Assembly: GCA_021155195.1 (NCBI GenBank)
Contig: JAJNPV010000042.1
Span: 868,001 to 932,000, forward strand
Direction of reading: 5' to 3'
DNA length: 64,000 nucleotides
From: Ohtaekwangia sp.
GTDB lineage: Bacteria > Bacteroidota > Bacteroidia > Cytophagales > Cyclobacteriaceae
Part shown: one piece after another, positions 1 through 8,290 of the stretch
Layout: every line of letters starts with the position of its first letter
Numbering within the stretch: position 1 is the stretch's first letter
The notes under the pieces: model-generated
Seen by the model: the letters and a program-made list of their open reading frames with translations, nothing else
The model's database searches: none
Told to the model about the DNA's origin: nothing
Position numbers and translations under genes: made by a program

Positions 1-1
1 T

Positions 2-160
2 GAATATTCAATCGATAACAATTACCTGTATGACGAACTTAAAGTTGAGCGAGGAGGAGTATTCGGTATTAGTGAATTGAATAAAATATATGAAAGAATA
101 ATAGATATTATTAAAGATCTTGTTTCTGGGAAAGACTATTTAATAGAGAAAGCTAATTAA
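2..160 (+). CDS. C-terminal fragment of an unknown protein
   Basis: An open frame enters from the left edge and stops at TAA 158-160, leaving 52 residues. The tail is charged, with a likely helix (sequence around LNKIYERIIDIIKDL) and no signal or membrane segment. The start lies outside the window and no family is recognisable. About 250 bases without a gene follow, holding only weak repeat-like sequence. Confidence 0.5.
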   Translation, partial: EYSIDNNYLYDELKVERGGVFGISELNKIYERIIDIIKDLVSGKDYLIEKAN

Positions 161-410
161 TTTTTGTTTTAACTATTAGGGAGTGACCCTTATTCCTCGC
201 AGTGTCTCTGCCTCAGGACTCTGCGCTTGCTAATTTTATTTGGTATTCCTCTTCTTCATTTTGGCTCTGCCTTTCAGCTTTCGCCAGAATCCCGGGGCAG
301 GATACTCAGTCCAGTAGGAAGAAAGGTATTGTTTCCTGAATAAGAAATACAACTAAAAACGGTATTTCAGAACAGCCAACACATGCCATAACTTGGGAGT
401 GACTAAACTT

Positions 411-851
411 ATGATAAAATTTATTTTGATTCTTCCACTTTTGTTTAGCTTGACCGCAAGGGCACAAATAGTCAACAGTTCATCTTCTGATAGATCAAAT
501 ATATATTTTCACGCACTTGACTCTGTGATTAAGATACTTAAGATGACAGAGTTCTTTAATAGTATTACTGTTACTGGGGATCGATCAATCACGCAGAATT
601 TTCCGGACAAAGTTGATGGGATAGAATTAGAGAAATTAATTGATCCAAAGAAAATGCCAAAAATAAAAAGTGGTGAAACTCGGCTTCTTATAAAGAACAT
701 TGACATTATTAGAGATCAATATAAAATAGCTATTCTAGCTGCAGGACAAAAAGGAATGATGGGAGACGGTCTATACATCTTTCGCTATCAATATATTCCA
801 GAAACAATGACTTATAAACTAAAAGAAATCAAAAGCGGATTCGTACTGTGA
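411..851 (+). CDS. Hypothetical exported protein
   Basis: The product has 146 residues. I chose ATG 411 over an in-frame TTG at 393 because it begins directly with a signal peptide (MIKFILILPLLF, then small residues ending ARAQ). The mature part is mixed alpha/beta, lysine rich and lacks cysteines, so it is probably a periplasmic or outer-membrane-associated soluble protein. I recognise no family. The stop overlaps the next start as TGATG, so the two genes are probably translated together. Function is unknown. Confidence 0.6.
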   Translation: MIKFILILPLLFSLTARAQIVNSSSSDRSNIYFHALDSVIKILKMTEFFNSITVTGDRSITQNFPDKVDGIELEKLIDPKKMPKIKSGETRLLIKNIDIIRDQYKIAILAAGQKGMMGDGLYIFRYQYIPETMTYKLKEIKSGFVL

Positions 852-1483
852 TGCAACAGCAACCAAAAAAAGATGCAAAGCTTTTGAGCATGATAACTAA
901 GTTCTTATTCACAATTGCTCTCATAATATCAACTTTGGGTTTACTTATGGGTCAGCCCTTTGAAGAGAAGAATGATCCATTGAAACATTCAACTTTGACT
1001 AATAAAACATTTGTAGATAAAATTAATGGTCACCCCATTACCTTTTACTTGAATCATAAAGATATTTTGCCAGCAGCCAAACAATTCTACAAAGGCGAGT
1101 ATGCTTTATATGATGATGAGGAAACGTTTGGTATTCTTGATGGAATATTGACTGATAATAATGAAACTAGGCCATTTTATATTTTTATATACGAGCAGGC
1201 AATGAAAATAACAGATGGAGCACTAGCAGAATATATGACAGGAATTTGCCGGAGATATTTTGTGAAGTATCCCTGTGAGTTTTTGGCCAATAAAAATGAC
1301 AAAACATTGAAGTTAGATATTGAGAAGTGGACCAGGTTCATTGGATTTGATATATATAATCTTGAGAGTTTTAAAAATGTAACACTAAACATTAATAAAG
1401 AAATTAAGAAGACGTGTCCAACATATTTAAAGGATTGGGATAAAGTCAAAATACTAATCGAGAAAAATTTAGAGAAGAAGTAA
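851..1483 (+). CDS. Hypothetical exported protein
   Basis: The product has about 210 residues from ATG 851, which overlaps the previous stop by one base (TGATG). An internal ATG at 890 would begin right at the hydrophobic signal segment (MITKFLFTIALIISTLGLLMGQ) and is a plausible alternative start. The signal points to export. The mature region contains two cysteines (in GICRRY and YPCEFL) and a final cysteine in KKTCPTY. No family is recognised. It forms a two-gene unit with the preceding exported protein, and the pairing of two orphan secreted proteins suggests lineage-specific genes. Confidence 0.55.
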   Translation: MQQQPKKDAKLLSMITKFLFTIALIISTLGLLMGQPFEEKNDPLKHSTLTNKTFVDKINGHPITFYLNHKDILPAAKQFYKGEYALYDDEETFGILDGILTDNNETRPFYIFIYEQAMKITDGALAEYMTGICRRYFVKYPCEFLANKNDKTLKLDIEKWTRFIGFDIYNLESFKNVTLNINKEIKKTCPTYLKDWDKVKILIEKNLEKK

Positions 1484-1573
1484 AAGGATGTATGATAATA
1501 CAAAGACTAGTAACAGTTTTCGATAATGAAACCGAATTACTAAAAGAAGAATCATCATTGATTTCTTAACTGC

Positions 1574-1611
1574 TCGCCATTTGCAATGGCGAATCCAGAT
1601 CAAATAGGATT
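1574..1611. repeat. REP-like double hairpin
   Basis: TCGCCATT (1574-1581) and AATGGCGA (1585-1592) form a perfect 8-bp stem around TGC. A second arm pair follows at once, AATCC (1592-1596) with GGATT (1607-1611). It lies in the gene-free stretch 1484-1722 and has no T tract, so it is not a standard terminator. The architecture resembles REP elements mobilised by Y1 (IS200/IS605-like) transposases. That assignment is inferred from shape only, and no transposase gene is present nearby. Confidence 0.5.
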
Positions 1612-1685
1612 CTTAATAAGTTCCATCTACCTTGTTCAAAAGGATTTAATCCAATACTATCTAACACCCGTACATGATATTTTTA

Positions 1686-1705
1686 AACTAAACTTTGTAT
1701 TTTTC
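1686..1705 (+). promoter_or_regulatory. Possible promoter -7 region of the beta-lactamase gene
   Basis: TATTTTTC at 1698-1705 matches the Bacteroidota -7 consensus TAnnTTTG at all but the last base and would give a leader of roughly ten bases before ATG 1723. An alternative, TAAACTTTG, ends at 1697 but has one extra spacer base. No clear -33 box is visible, so this is weak. Confidence 0.3.
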
Positions 1706-1722
1706 GGCATACGCTAAAGAAA

Positions 1723-2475
1723 ATGAAATTTAAAAACTTCACATTCCCTTTATTACTGACTTTAGTTATTGCTTGTAAAACAGAAAAAGAAAACTATGTC
1801 TACGAAAGCGAAACCTTAAAAATCAAACAGCTTACTAAAAGCACATTTGTACATATTTCCTATTTGCAAACGGAGAGCTTTGGTAATGTACCCTGTAATG
1901 GAATGATAGTAGTTGATGATGGAGAAGCGTTAATCTTCGATACGCCCGCCAATGATGCACAGTCAAAGGAACTGCTTGATTGGTTAGAGAGTTCGCTAAA
2001 GGTAAAACCAAAAGGAGTGGTAGCCACCCATTTTCATGCAGACTGCCTCGGGGGCTTAACGGAGTTTCATAGTCGGCAGGTTCCATCATATGCTAGCAGT
2101 AAGACAATTGATTTGGCAAAAGAGCGCAATGAGATAGTGCCACAACAAGCATTTGACACCTACCTTGAACTACAGGTTGGAAATACCAAAGTAGCGAATG
2201 AGTTTTTTGGAGAGGGTCATACCAAGGATAACATTATAAGTTACTTAGCCGATGAAAAAGTTTTGTTCGGTGGCTGTTTGATTAAAGAAGTGGGGGCGGG
2301 GGAAGGATATTTAGGTGATGCCAATGTTGATGAATGGTCGGCAACGGTAACGCGAATAAAATCAAAGTATGAAAATGCCGAAATAATAATCCCGGGTCAT
2401 GGCAAACCTGGCGGTCAGGATTTATTAGACTTCACAATTGAATTGTTCAAAGGAAAGAGGACCGATGCAAATTAG
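1723..2475 (+). CDS. Subclass B1 metallo-beta-lactamase, lipoprotein
   Basis: The 250-residue product is predicted to hydrolyse beta-lactams with two zinc ions. The full B1 ligand set is visible: H103, H105 and D107 in the HFHAD motif, H166 in GEGH, C185 in FGGC and H226 in PGHG. K188 three residues after the cysteine matches the B1 substrate-carboxylate lysine. The N-terminus carries a lipobox (VIAC, C18), so it is probably membrane anchored in the periplasm or outer membrane. Length fits the family. The gene overlaps the GH43 gene downstream by 11 bases. No regulator is adjacent, although a BlaI/M56 pair lies near 52 kb. Hydrolytic spectrum cannot be read from sequence; B1 enzymes commonly act on carbapenems. 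Confidence 0.9.
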   Translation: MKFKNFTFPLLLTLVIACKTEKENYVYESETLKIKQLTKSTFVHISYLQTESFGNVPCNGMIVVDDGEALIFDTPANDAQSKELLDWLESSLKVKPKGVVATHFHADCLGGLTEFHSRQVPSYASSKTIDLAKERNEIVPQQAFDTYLELQVGNTKVANEFFGEGHTKDNIISYLADEKVLFGGCLIKEVGAGEGYLGDANVDEWSATVTRIKSKYENAEIIIPGHGKPGGQDLLDFTIELFKGKRTDAN

Positions 2476-3505
2476 AAGATTTATCCTCACAGTGATTTTG
2501 TCATCAACTTGTTTGATTGTTGGCCATGCTCAATCTTCAGGCACGTTCACGAATCCATTACTTCCTTCAGGTGCCGACCCCTATAGCTTTTACAAGGATG
2601 GCTACTATTATTATACACACACGCAACAGAACAAACTATCCCTTTGGAAGACAGATAATCTTGCAAATCTAAAAACAGCCGAATCAAAAGTGATCTGGAC
2701 TCCACCTGCGGGCACCATGTATTCTAAAGAATTGTGGGCTCCTGAAATTCATTTTATTCAAGGCAAGTGGTACATGTACTTTGCGGCCGATGATGGTGAC
2801 AATAATCATCATCGCATGTACGTGTTGCAGAATAGTTCGCAAGATCCCATGAAGGGCGAATGGATATTTAAAGGAAAGGTGGCCGATGCTTCAAACAAAT
2901 GGGCCATTGATGGCGATGTGTTTGAACATCGCGGAAAACTCTACATGATTTGGTCGGGTTGGGAAGGAGATAAAAATGGTGCGCAAAATATTTACATCGC
3001 TTCCATGAAAAATCCATGGACAATCGAGAGCACACGATCAAAGATTTCGGAATCTGATTTTGATTGGGAAAAGCATGGGGATTTGAATGAGCCAAATCTA
3101 TCTCATGTAAATGTGAATGAGGGGCCACAAATTTTAACACGTGGTGAAAAACTATTCATCATTTATTCGGCCAGCGGATGTTGTACAGATTTTTATGCGC
3201 TGGGAATGTTGACTGCGGATGTTGATTCAGATTTATTGAAGCCCGGAAGTTGGCACAAATCGCCCGAACCCGTGTTCAAGCAATCGCCCGAGAATGGTGT
3301 ATTTGCACCGGGTCATAATTCTTTCTTTAAATCACCGGATGGAAAAGAAGATTGGATTCTCTATCATGCTAATTCAAAAGCGGGACAGGGCTGTGGTGGG
3401 TTTCGTTCGCCCCGCATGCAAAAGTTTACCTGGAATGCAGAGGGCACACCCAATTTTGGAGTTCCCGCAAAGGAAAGCATTGAACTGGAAATTCCGTCAA
3501 ACTAG
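2465..3505 (+). CDS. GH43-family glycoside hydrolase
   Basis: ATG 2465 gives 346 residues starting with a signal peptide (MQIRRFILTVILSSTCLIVGHAQ), and is preferred over a TTG start at 2438. The fold is the five-bladed GH43 propeller. The expected acids are visible: base D38 in GADPY, pKa-modulating D149 in WAIDGD and general acid E219 in VNEGPQ. GH43 enzymes release arabinose or xylose from plant polysaccharides, often as exo-alpha-1,5-L-arabinofuranosidases, but the exact substrate is not determinable here. The mature protein ends soon after the catalytic domain, with no obvious extra binding module. The start lies inside the beta-lactamase gene, implying co-transcription, and the M1 peptidase gene follows closely. 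Confidence 0.85.
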   Translation: MQIRRFILTVILSSTCLIVGHAQSSGTFTNPLLPSGADPYSFYKDGYYYYTHTQQNKLSLWKTDNLANLKTAESKVIWTPPAGTMYSKELWAPEIHFIQGKWYMYFAADDGDNNHHRMYVLQNSSQDPMKGEWIFKGKVADASNKWAIDGDVFEHRGKLYMIWSGWEGDKNGAQNIYIASMKNPWTIESTRSKISESDFDWEKHGDLNEPNLSHVNVNEGPQILTRGEKLFIIYSASGCCTDFYALGMLTADVDSDLLKPGSWHKSPEPVFKQSPENGVFAPGHNSFFKSPDGKEDWILYHANSKAGQGCGGFRSPRMQKFTWNAEGTPNFGVPAKESIELEIPSN

Positions 3506-3523
3506 GTGAATGAACAAAACGCT

Positions 3524-6070
3524 ATGATAAAATCTGGTCTTAAATTATTTGTTATATCTGCAATTTATTTTTCACTGCTTGGTTGCACTGAAAAGAAAGC
3601 GTCAATTGATTCTGAAAAGGGAGTCTCCTTGCAACTGCATCAATTACGCAAACAACAACTAACTGATATTTCATACCAATTGAAGTTTGATATTCCAGAA
3701 AGAAAAGCGGATTCTATTCCTGGTAAAGTTAGTATCACATTTAATTTGCTTTCAGTTGCTGAAGATCTTGTCATTGACTTTAGTGCAAAGGAAGGACAAA
3801 TAAAATCTGTGGCGCTGGCCGGAGCAATAATTCCTTACAGGTTTGTAAATGAACATTTAGTAATTAATAAACAGCAATTGGTTAAAGGTGCCAATAGCAT
3901 TACCATTGAATTTATTGCGGGAGATTTGTCATTAAACAGAAATGATGATTATCTCTATACACTGTTTGTGCCCGATCGGGCATCAACATGTTTTCCCTTG
4001 TTCGATCAGCCCAATTTAAAAGCTACTTATGAAGTAACCCTAATAACACCTAAAGAGTGGGAGGCGGTTTCGAATGGTGCGTTGCATGAGAAGTATGCTG
4101 AGAATGAGAAGTTGGTTTACGTTTTCGGAAAAAGTAAACCCATTAGTTCATACTTGTTTGCTTTTGCCGCAGGAAAATTCTTTAAAACCACCCGTGTGGT
4201 TAATGATTGTAGTATGACGATGTATTATCGTGAGACAGACTCGGTGAAGGTAAGTAAAAATTTAGATGAGGTGTTTCAACTTCATGGCAAAGCATTGAAT
4301 TGGTTGGAGAATTATACAGGCATCATCTATCCGTTCGATAAATTTGATTTTGTGTTGATACCATCCTTTCAGTATGGAGGTATGGAGCACCCGGGTTCCA
4401 TTTTTTATAATGAGTCGGGTTTGCTGCTGGATGATAATGCTTCCATAAACCGGAAAATGGGCAGAGCCAGTTTGATCGCTCATGAAACGGCACATATGTG
4501 GTTTGGCGATTTAGTTACCATGAATTGGTTTAATGATGTGTGGATGAAAGAAGTGTTTGCCAATTTTATGGCCGCTAAAATTGTTCAACCCTCTTTTCCT
4601 GAGATAAATCACAACCTCCGTTTTTTGTTGGCACATTACCCTTCTGCATATGATGTCGATCGCACAGCAGGAGCCAACCCTGTATTGCAACCGCTTACGA
4701 ATTTAAAAAATGCAGGAACGTTGTATGGGGCTATCATCTATCAAAAAGCTCCTGTCGTTATGAGGCATCTGGAAAAGAAGATTGGGCCTGAGCTGATGCA
4801 AATAAGTCTGCAGGAATATTTGAAAATCTATTCGTATGGAAATGCAACGTGGGACGATCTGGTCTCGATCATTGATTCAAAGTCTGCGGAGGATATTGAA
4901 AGTTGGAGTAGGGTGTGGGTAAAAACTGCCGGCATGCCTGCGTATGAGTGGGTGAAAAATAATCAACTTGTGCAGGTTAAGGATACTGTTGCCAACCGGA
5001 TTTGGCAGCAGTCGTTAAAAATTCAGCGTGATCAAAAGCAAGATACGATAGTTAGCATTGTTTCGGATAAACCAATGAATATTCACGCAAGTTCAGTCAA
5101 CTACTTGAATGCTGATGGTTTTGGATATGGATATTTTAAAACGAGCGATTCCAGTAAACAATTTTTTCTTCATAATACGATGCAGTTCACAGATCCTGTC
5201 TTTCGTGCTTCTATGTGGATTAATTGTTGGGAGGGTATGCTTCGGGGTGATGGACCCCCTCCCGATAAACTTATTCAGCACATGTTGAACGCCTTGCGGG
5301 TAGATGAGAATCCCTTAATAGCCGATTACTTGCTCGGTAATTTGCAAACTGCCTGGTGGACTTTTCTACCAGAGCACAACCGAAGTTTGATGCAGGATGA
5401 ATTGGAAACTTTACTTTGGAAGTTAGTTCTGGCAGCACCCGATGCAGGACGGAAGAGTACCTATTTCCGAACTTACCGCACTATAGTAATGAGTGAAAAG
5501 GGATTGTTAAACCTTGAACAAGTTTGGAACGGCACGTTTACCGTTAAGGACCTGACCTTATCTGAAGAAGACAAAATTTCAATTGCGTATGAACTGGCAT
5601 TAAAAATTCCAACTCGCCAGCAAGCTATTTTAACCAGGCAGTTAGCGGAAGTACAAAATACAGATCGCAGAGAACGGATGAAGTTTGTAATACCGGCATT
5701 AAGTAATGATCAACTAATTCGCGATTCGTTTTTTGAATCCCTGAAACAGGAAGGCAATCGGGAGCATGAATCGTGGGTGCTGGAAGCCCTTCATTACCTG
5801 CATCATCCGTTGCGTGCTAAAAGTTCGGTGCTTTACCTACGACCATCCCTTGATTTACTGCAAGAGATTCAACTTACGGGCGATATCTTCTTTCCGCAGC
5901 GGTGGCTTCAAACTACGTTCAGTGGATATTCATCTGCGGAAGCTACAAACGTGGTGGATTCCTTTCTGCTTGAACATCCTGAATATCCTTATTTCTTAAA
6001 GAATAAGATTTTGCAATCAACAGATTTAATGAGGCGGGCAGTGGCATTAAAATCTATTGATGTTGAATAA
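3524..6070 (+). CDS. M1-family zinc aminopeptidase, lipoprotein
   Basis: ATG 3524 gives 848 residues with a lipobox (SLLGC, C21); a GTG at 3506 was rejected because it displaces the signal. The M1 signature is clear: GGMEH at 285-289 (variant of GAMEN that binds the peptide N-terminus), HETAH at 320-324 and the third zinc ligand E343 in KEVFANF. The N-terminal part (about 40-230) is the beta domain, followed by the thermolysin-like domain and a helical C-terminal domain. It should trim N-terminal residues from peptides at the cell envelope. It lies 18 bases after the GH43 gene and converges on the rhomboid gene. Confidence 0.9.
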   Translation: MIKSGLKLFVISAIYFSLLGCTEKKASIDSEKGVSLQLHQLRKQQLTDISYQLKFDIPERKADSIPGKVSITFNLLSVAEDLVIDFSAKEGQIKSVALAGAIIPYRFVNEHLVINKQQLVKGANSITIEFIAGDLSLNRNDDYLYTLFVPDRASTCFPLFDQPNLKATYEVTLITPKEWEAVSNGALHEKYAENEKLVYVFGKSKPISSYLFAFAAGKFFKTTRVVNDCSMTMYYRETDSVKVSKNLDEVFQLHGKALNWLENYTGIIYPFDKFDFVLIPSFQYGGMEHPGSIFYNESGLLLDDNASINRKMGRASLIAHETAHMWFGDLVTMNWFNDVWMKEVFANFMAAKIVQPSFPEINHNLRFLLAHYPSAYDVDRTAGANPVLQPLTNLKNAGTLYGAIIYQKAPVVMRHLEKKIGPELMQISLQEYLKIYSYGNATWDDLVSIIDSKSAEDIESWSRVWVKTAGMPAYEWVKNNQLVQVKDTVANRIWQQSLKIQRDQKQDTIVSIVSDKPMNIHASSVNYLNADGFGYGYFKTSDSSKQFFLHNTMQFTDPVFRASMWINCWEGMLRGDGPPPDKLIQHMLNALRVDENPLIADYLLGNLQTAWWTFLPEHNRSLMQDELETLLWKLVLAAPDAGRKSTYFRTYRTIVMSEKGLLNLEQVWNGTFTVKDLTLSEEDKISIAYELALKIPTRQQAILTRQLAEVQNTDRRERMKFVIPALSNDQLIRDSFFESLKQEGNREHESWVLEALHYLHHPLRAKSSVLYLRPSLDLLQEIQLTGDIFFPQRWLQTTFSGYSSAEATNVVDSFLLEHPEYPYFLKNKILQSTDLMRRAVALKSIDVE

Positions 6071-6092
6071 CTAAGACTTTCCTTGGTAAATC

Positions 6093-6728
6093 TCACTGAA
6101 GAAATGGGATTTTCCATTCACCCATTTGCTCAATAAATATTCTGATGGAGTCAGGATAGAATACCATGCAGTATAAAATCCCGAACAGTGCACCATATAA
6201 ATGCGCATCGTGGTTAATTCCATCTTTCGATGTTTTGGAACTATAAAAGGAGTAGCCTAAATAGCCAATCCCAAGAATAAATCCCGGAAAACACAACACG
6301 CCATAAATACAAATATCCCGCAAGGGTAAAAATAGAATACACGCAAACACAACGGCTGATACTGCGCCCGATGCACCCAATGAATTGTAGTTTGGGTTCC
6401 TTTGGTTCTTCAGGAGGGTTGGGATATCGGAAACAATTATTCCTAATAGGTAAAGCACAATAAAATGTGCACTTCCTACGCTCCCGAAAATTTGTTGAAA
6501 GATATATTCGAGTTGGGTGCCAAAGAAATAAAACGAAAACATGTTGAAAATCAGATGCATGTGATCGCGATGGATAAAACCCGAAGTAATTAGTCTATAA
6601 TATTGGCCTGAATTTATAATGAGGTACGGATTCATCATAAGGCTGTTGAGTAGCTTCGGCTTTTGCATGGTGTACAGGCTGAACGCTATCGTTATGATGA
6701 TGATACTTATGGTAAGAGTAAGTTGCAT
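6093..6728 (-). CDS. Rhomboid-family intramembrane serine protease
   Basis: The 211-residue protein has at least six hydrophobic segments and the rhomboid dyad: S120 in GASGA and H176 in HLYGALFG, plus the HLIFNM motif around 58-63 that contributes the oxyanion asparagine. It cleaves transmembrane substrates within the membrane; the substrate is unknown. Length is typical of a compact bacterial rhomboid with no extra domain. It follows the GlxA-type regulator on the same strand after 42 bases, but a TACTTTG-like box just upstream of the start suggests its own promoter. It converges with the M1 gene with almost no spacer and no visible terminator. Confidence 0.9.
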   Translation of the reverse strand: MQLTLTISIIIITIAFSLYTMQKPKLLNSLMMNPYLIINSGQYYRLITSGFIHRDHMHLIFNMFSFYFFGTQLEYIFQQIFGSVGSAHFIVLYLLGIIVSDIPTLLKNQRNPNYNSLGASGAVSAVVFACILFLPLRDICIYGVLCFPGFILGIGYLGYSFYSSKTSKDGINHDAHLYGALFGILYCMVFYPDSIRIFIEQMGEWKIPFLQ

Positions 6729-6770
6729 TGCGCAAAGTACAACTTATTGTTTGGAGTTTTTTGAAGCAAC

Positions 6771-7754
6771 TCACAATGAAATGGATGCGCGAGAGTATTT
6801 GTTTCGGTAGTCAACCGGGGAGAGGCCGGTAATTTTTTTAAATACAGTTCTAAAGGCTTTTGTATCGGAATAGCCAACATCGTACATCACTTCGCTTACG
6901 TTTTTGCGAGTTACCTCCAGGCTTTTCTTGGCGGCTTCAATTTTTACACGCTGAATGTATTCGATAGGGGTATTGTTCGTTGCTTTCTTAAAGCGTCTTT
7001 CAAAATTCCGTCTTCCAATAGCAAACTTGGCAGCAAGATCTTCCACAGAGATTCTATCCGCTACATTTTTTTCGATAAAGGCCTGCGCTTTTTTCACAGG
7101 TTCATCGTTATGCGAATTCTGACCATTGAAGATAATAAACTGCGATTGGCTAAACCGATCAATCTCAATTTCATAATACTTCGAAAACAACACGGCCATC
7201 TCACGACTGGTATACTTCTCAAGTATGTAAAGAAGCAAGTTCCAAAATGAATTAGCACCTCCGCTTGAGTAAATACCTTTTTCGTCTGTAATTATTTTAT
7301 CAGAGACAAGATCAACAGTAGGAAACAATTCTTTGAACTTTTCAGTCATCGACCAATGCGTTGAGCATTTTTTGCCCTCAAGAAGTCCTGTGGAAGCCAG
7401 TAAAAATGCACCCACACATAGGCTTGCCACTTCTGCCCCTTGTTCATGCTGTTTATTGATCCATGAAAAGAATTTTTTATTTGATTCGATTACATCTGTC
7501 ATGTTTCCATTCACAGCTGGAATTATGATGAGATCTGTTTTTTGCAGTTGATTGATCGTTACATCAGGTGTTACTTTAAAGAAGCGATCATACACCTGTG
7601 TTTCGGAATTTGCACCCACCAACTGAACTTGAAACAGGGGTTTCTTTCCAGAATCGGTTAGAAATTCATTCACCTTATTAAATAAAATAAAAGGCCCTTC
7701 AATGCAACTTAATGCGACTGCTCCGGTGGGAACAAGAATTGAGATATGTTTCAT
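6771..7754 (-). CDS. GlxA-type transcriptional regulator (DJ-1/PfpI + AraC HTH)
   Basis: The 327-residue protein has an N-terminal DJ-1/PfpI-like domain (about 1-190), with a cysteine in the nucleophile-elbow position (C113 in SLCVGAF), and a C-terminal AraC-type double helix-turn-helix (about 225-325), including the conserved stretch EVMYDVGYSD...FRTVFKKITGLSP. Such proteins regulate adjacent catabolic or detoxification genes, and the DJ-1 domain is thought to sense small molecules. It is divergent from the DoxX/VOC gene pair, which is therefore the likely target. A good TAnnTTTG promoter lies just upstream. Confidence 0.9.
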   Translation of the reverse strand: MKHISILVPTGAVALSCIEGPFILFNKVNEFLTDSGKKPLFQVQLVGANSETQVYDRFFKVTPDVTINQLQKTDLIIIPAVNGNMTDVIESNKKFFSWINKQHEQGAEVASLCVGAFLLASTGLLEGKKCSTHWSMTEKFKELFPTVDLVSDKIITDEKGIYSSGGANSFWNLLLYILEKYTSREMAVLFSKYYEIEIDRFSQSQFIIFNGQNSHNDEPVKKAQAFIEKNVADRISVEDLAAKFAIGRRNFERRFKKATNNTPIEYIQRVKIEAAKKSLEVTRKNVSEVMYDVGYSDTKAFRTVFKKITGLSPVDYRNKYSRASISL

Positions 7755-7773
7755 CGTTTGATTTTTGATAATC

Positions 7774-7804
7774 CAAAATTATAAAAAGTGATTGTCGCAA
7801 TCAA
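7774..7804 (-). promoter_or_regulatory. Promoter of the GlxA-type regulator
   Basis: On the minus strand TAATTTTG (7774-7781) is a perfect match to the Bacteroidota -7 box, with TTG (7802-7804) 20 bases upstream as the -33 box. The predicted transcript starts about 15 bases before ATG 7754. An inverted repeat GATTG-TCG-CAATC (7790-7802) lies between the boxes and could bind a regulator. Confidence 0.6.
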
Positions 7805-7898
7805 CCCTGCACTATGTCGCTTTTGCACAGGTTTTATAAAATGAAAGTCAGCCACATTTGTGATGTAATAGCAAGCAAAGGAAACTGAAACCTGATTT

Positions 7899-8285
7899 AT
7901 GAAACAGACTAAAATTTTTTATTGGATCACTACCGGCCTGATTTTTATTATGGAAGGGGTGCTTCCGGCCTTAACATCACAGACTGAATTGGCCAAGGAG
8001 GGAATCAGTCATTTAGGATATCCGGTTTATTTTGGAAATGCATTAGTGGTTTTCAAAGTGCTTGGCTCGTTAGCGTTGATCATTCCTCAAGTGCCAAAAC
8101 GATTGAAAGAATTTGCTTATGCCGGATTTGTCTTTGATTTTGTGTTTGCAAGTATTAGTCATTTTGCTGTTGACGGAATGAACTTTCAATCATTCTTCCC
8201 TTTAATATTCCTGGCGATTTTAGGAGGGTCATTCATGAGTTACCAAAAGTTGGAAACTAAAGCGTATACAACGCATTCAATTTAA
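7899..8285 (+). CDS. DoxX-like four-helix membrane protein
   Basis: The 128-residue protein has four hydrophobic segments (about 8-27, 43-64, 70-88 and 96-115) and the pattern of the DoxX-like family (EGISHLGYPVYF near 34-45). Members are small inner-membrane proteins whose biochemical role is poorly defined, though DoxX relatives are tied to thiosulfate oxidation or redox stress. It is divergent from the GlxA-type regulator across 144 bases and is followed after 5 bases by a VOC gene, so it is probably the first gene of a regulated operon. Confidence 0.8.
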   Translation: MKQTKIFYWITTGLIFIMEGVLPALTSQTELAKEGISHLGYPVYFGNALVVFKVLGSLALIIPQVPKRLKEFAYAGFVFDFVFASISHFAVDGMNFQSFFPLIFLAILGGSFMSYQKLETKAYTTHSI

Positions 8286-8290
8286 ACTAT

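Noticed and set aside
171..403. Possible integron attC site before the two orphan secreted genes.
   Set aside because: No GTTRRRY/RYYYAAC core pair or long attC-like hairpin could be found, and no integrase is present.
1492..1569. 25-codon frame right after the second orphan secreted gene.
   Set aside because: Too short, no regulatory support, and no resemblance to known peptides.
3294..3509. A plus-strand frame overlapping the end of the GH43 gene.
   Set aside because: It is a shadow of the GH43 reading frame, which has all catalytic residues.
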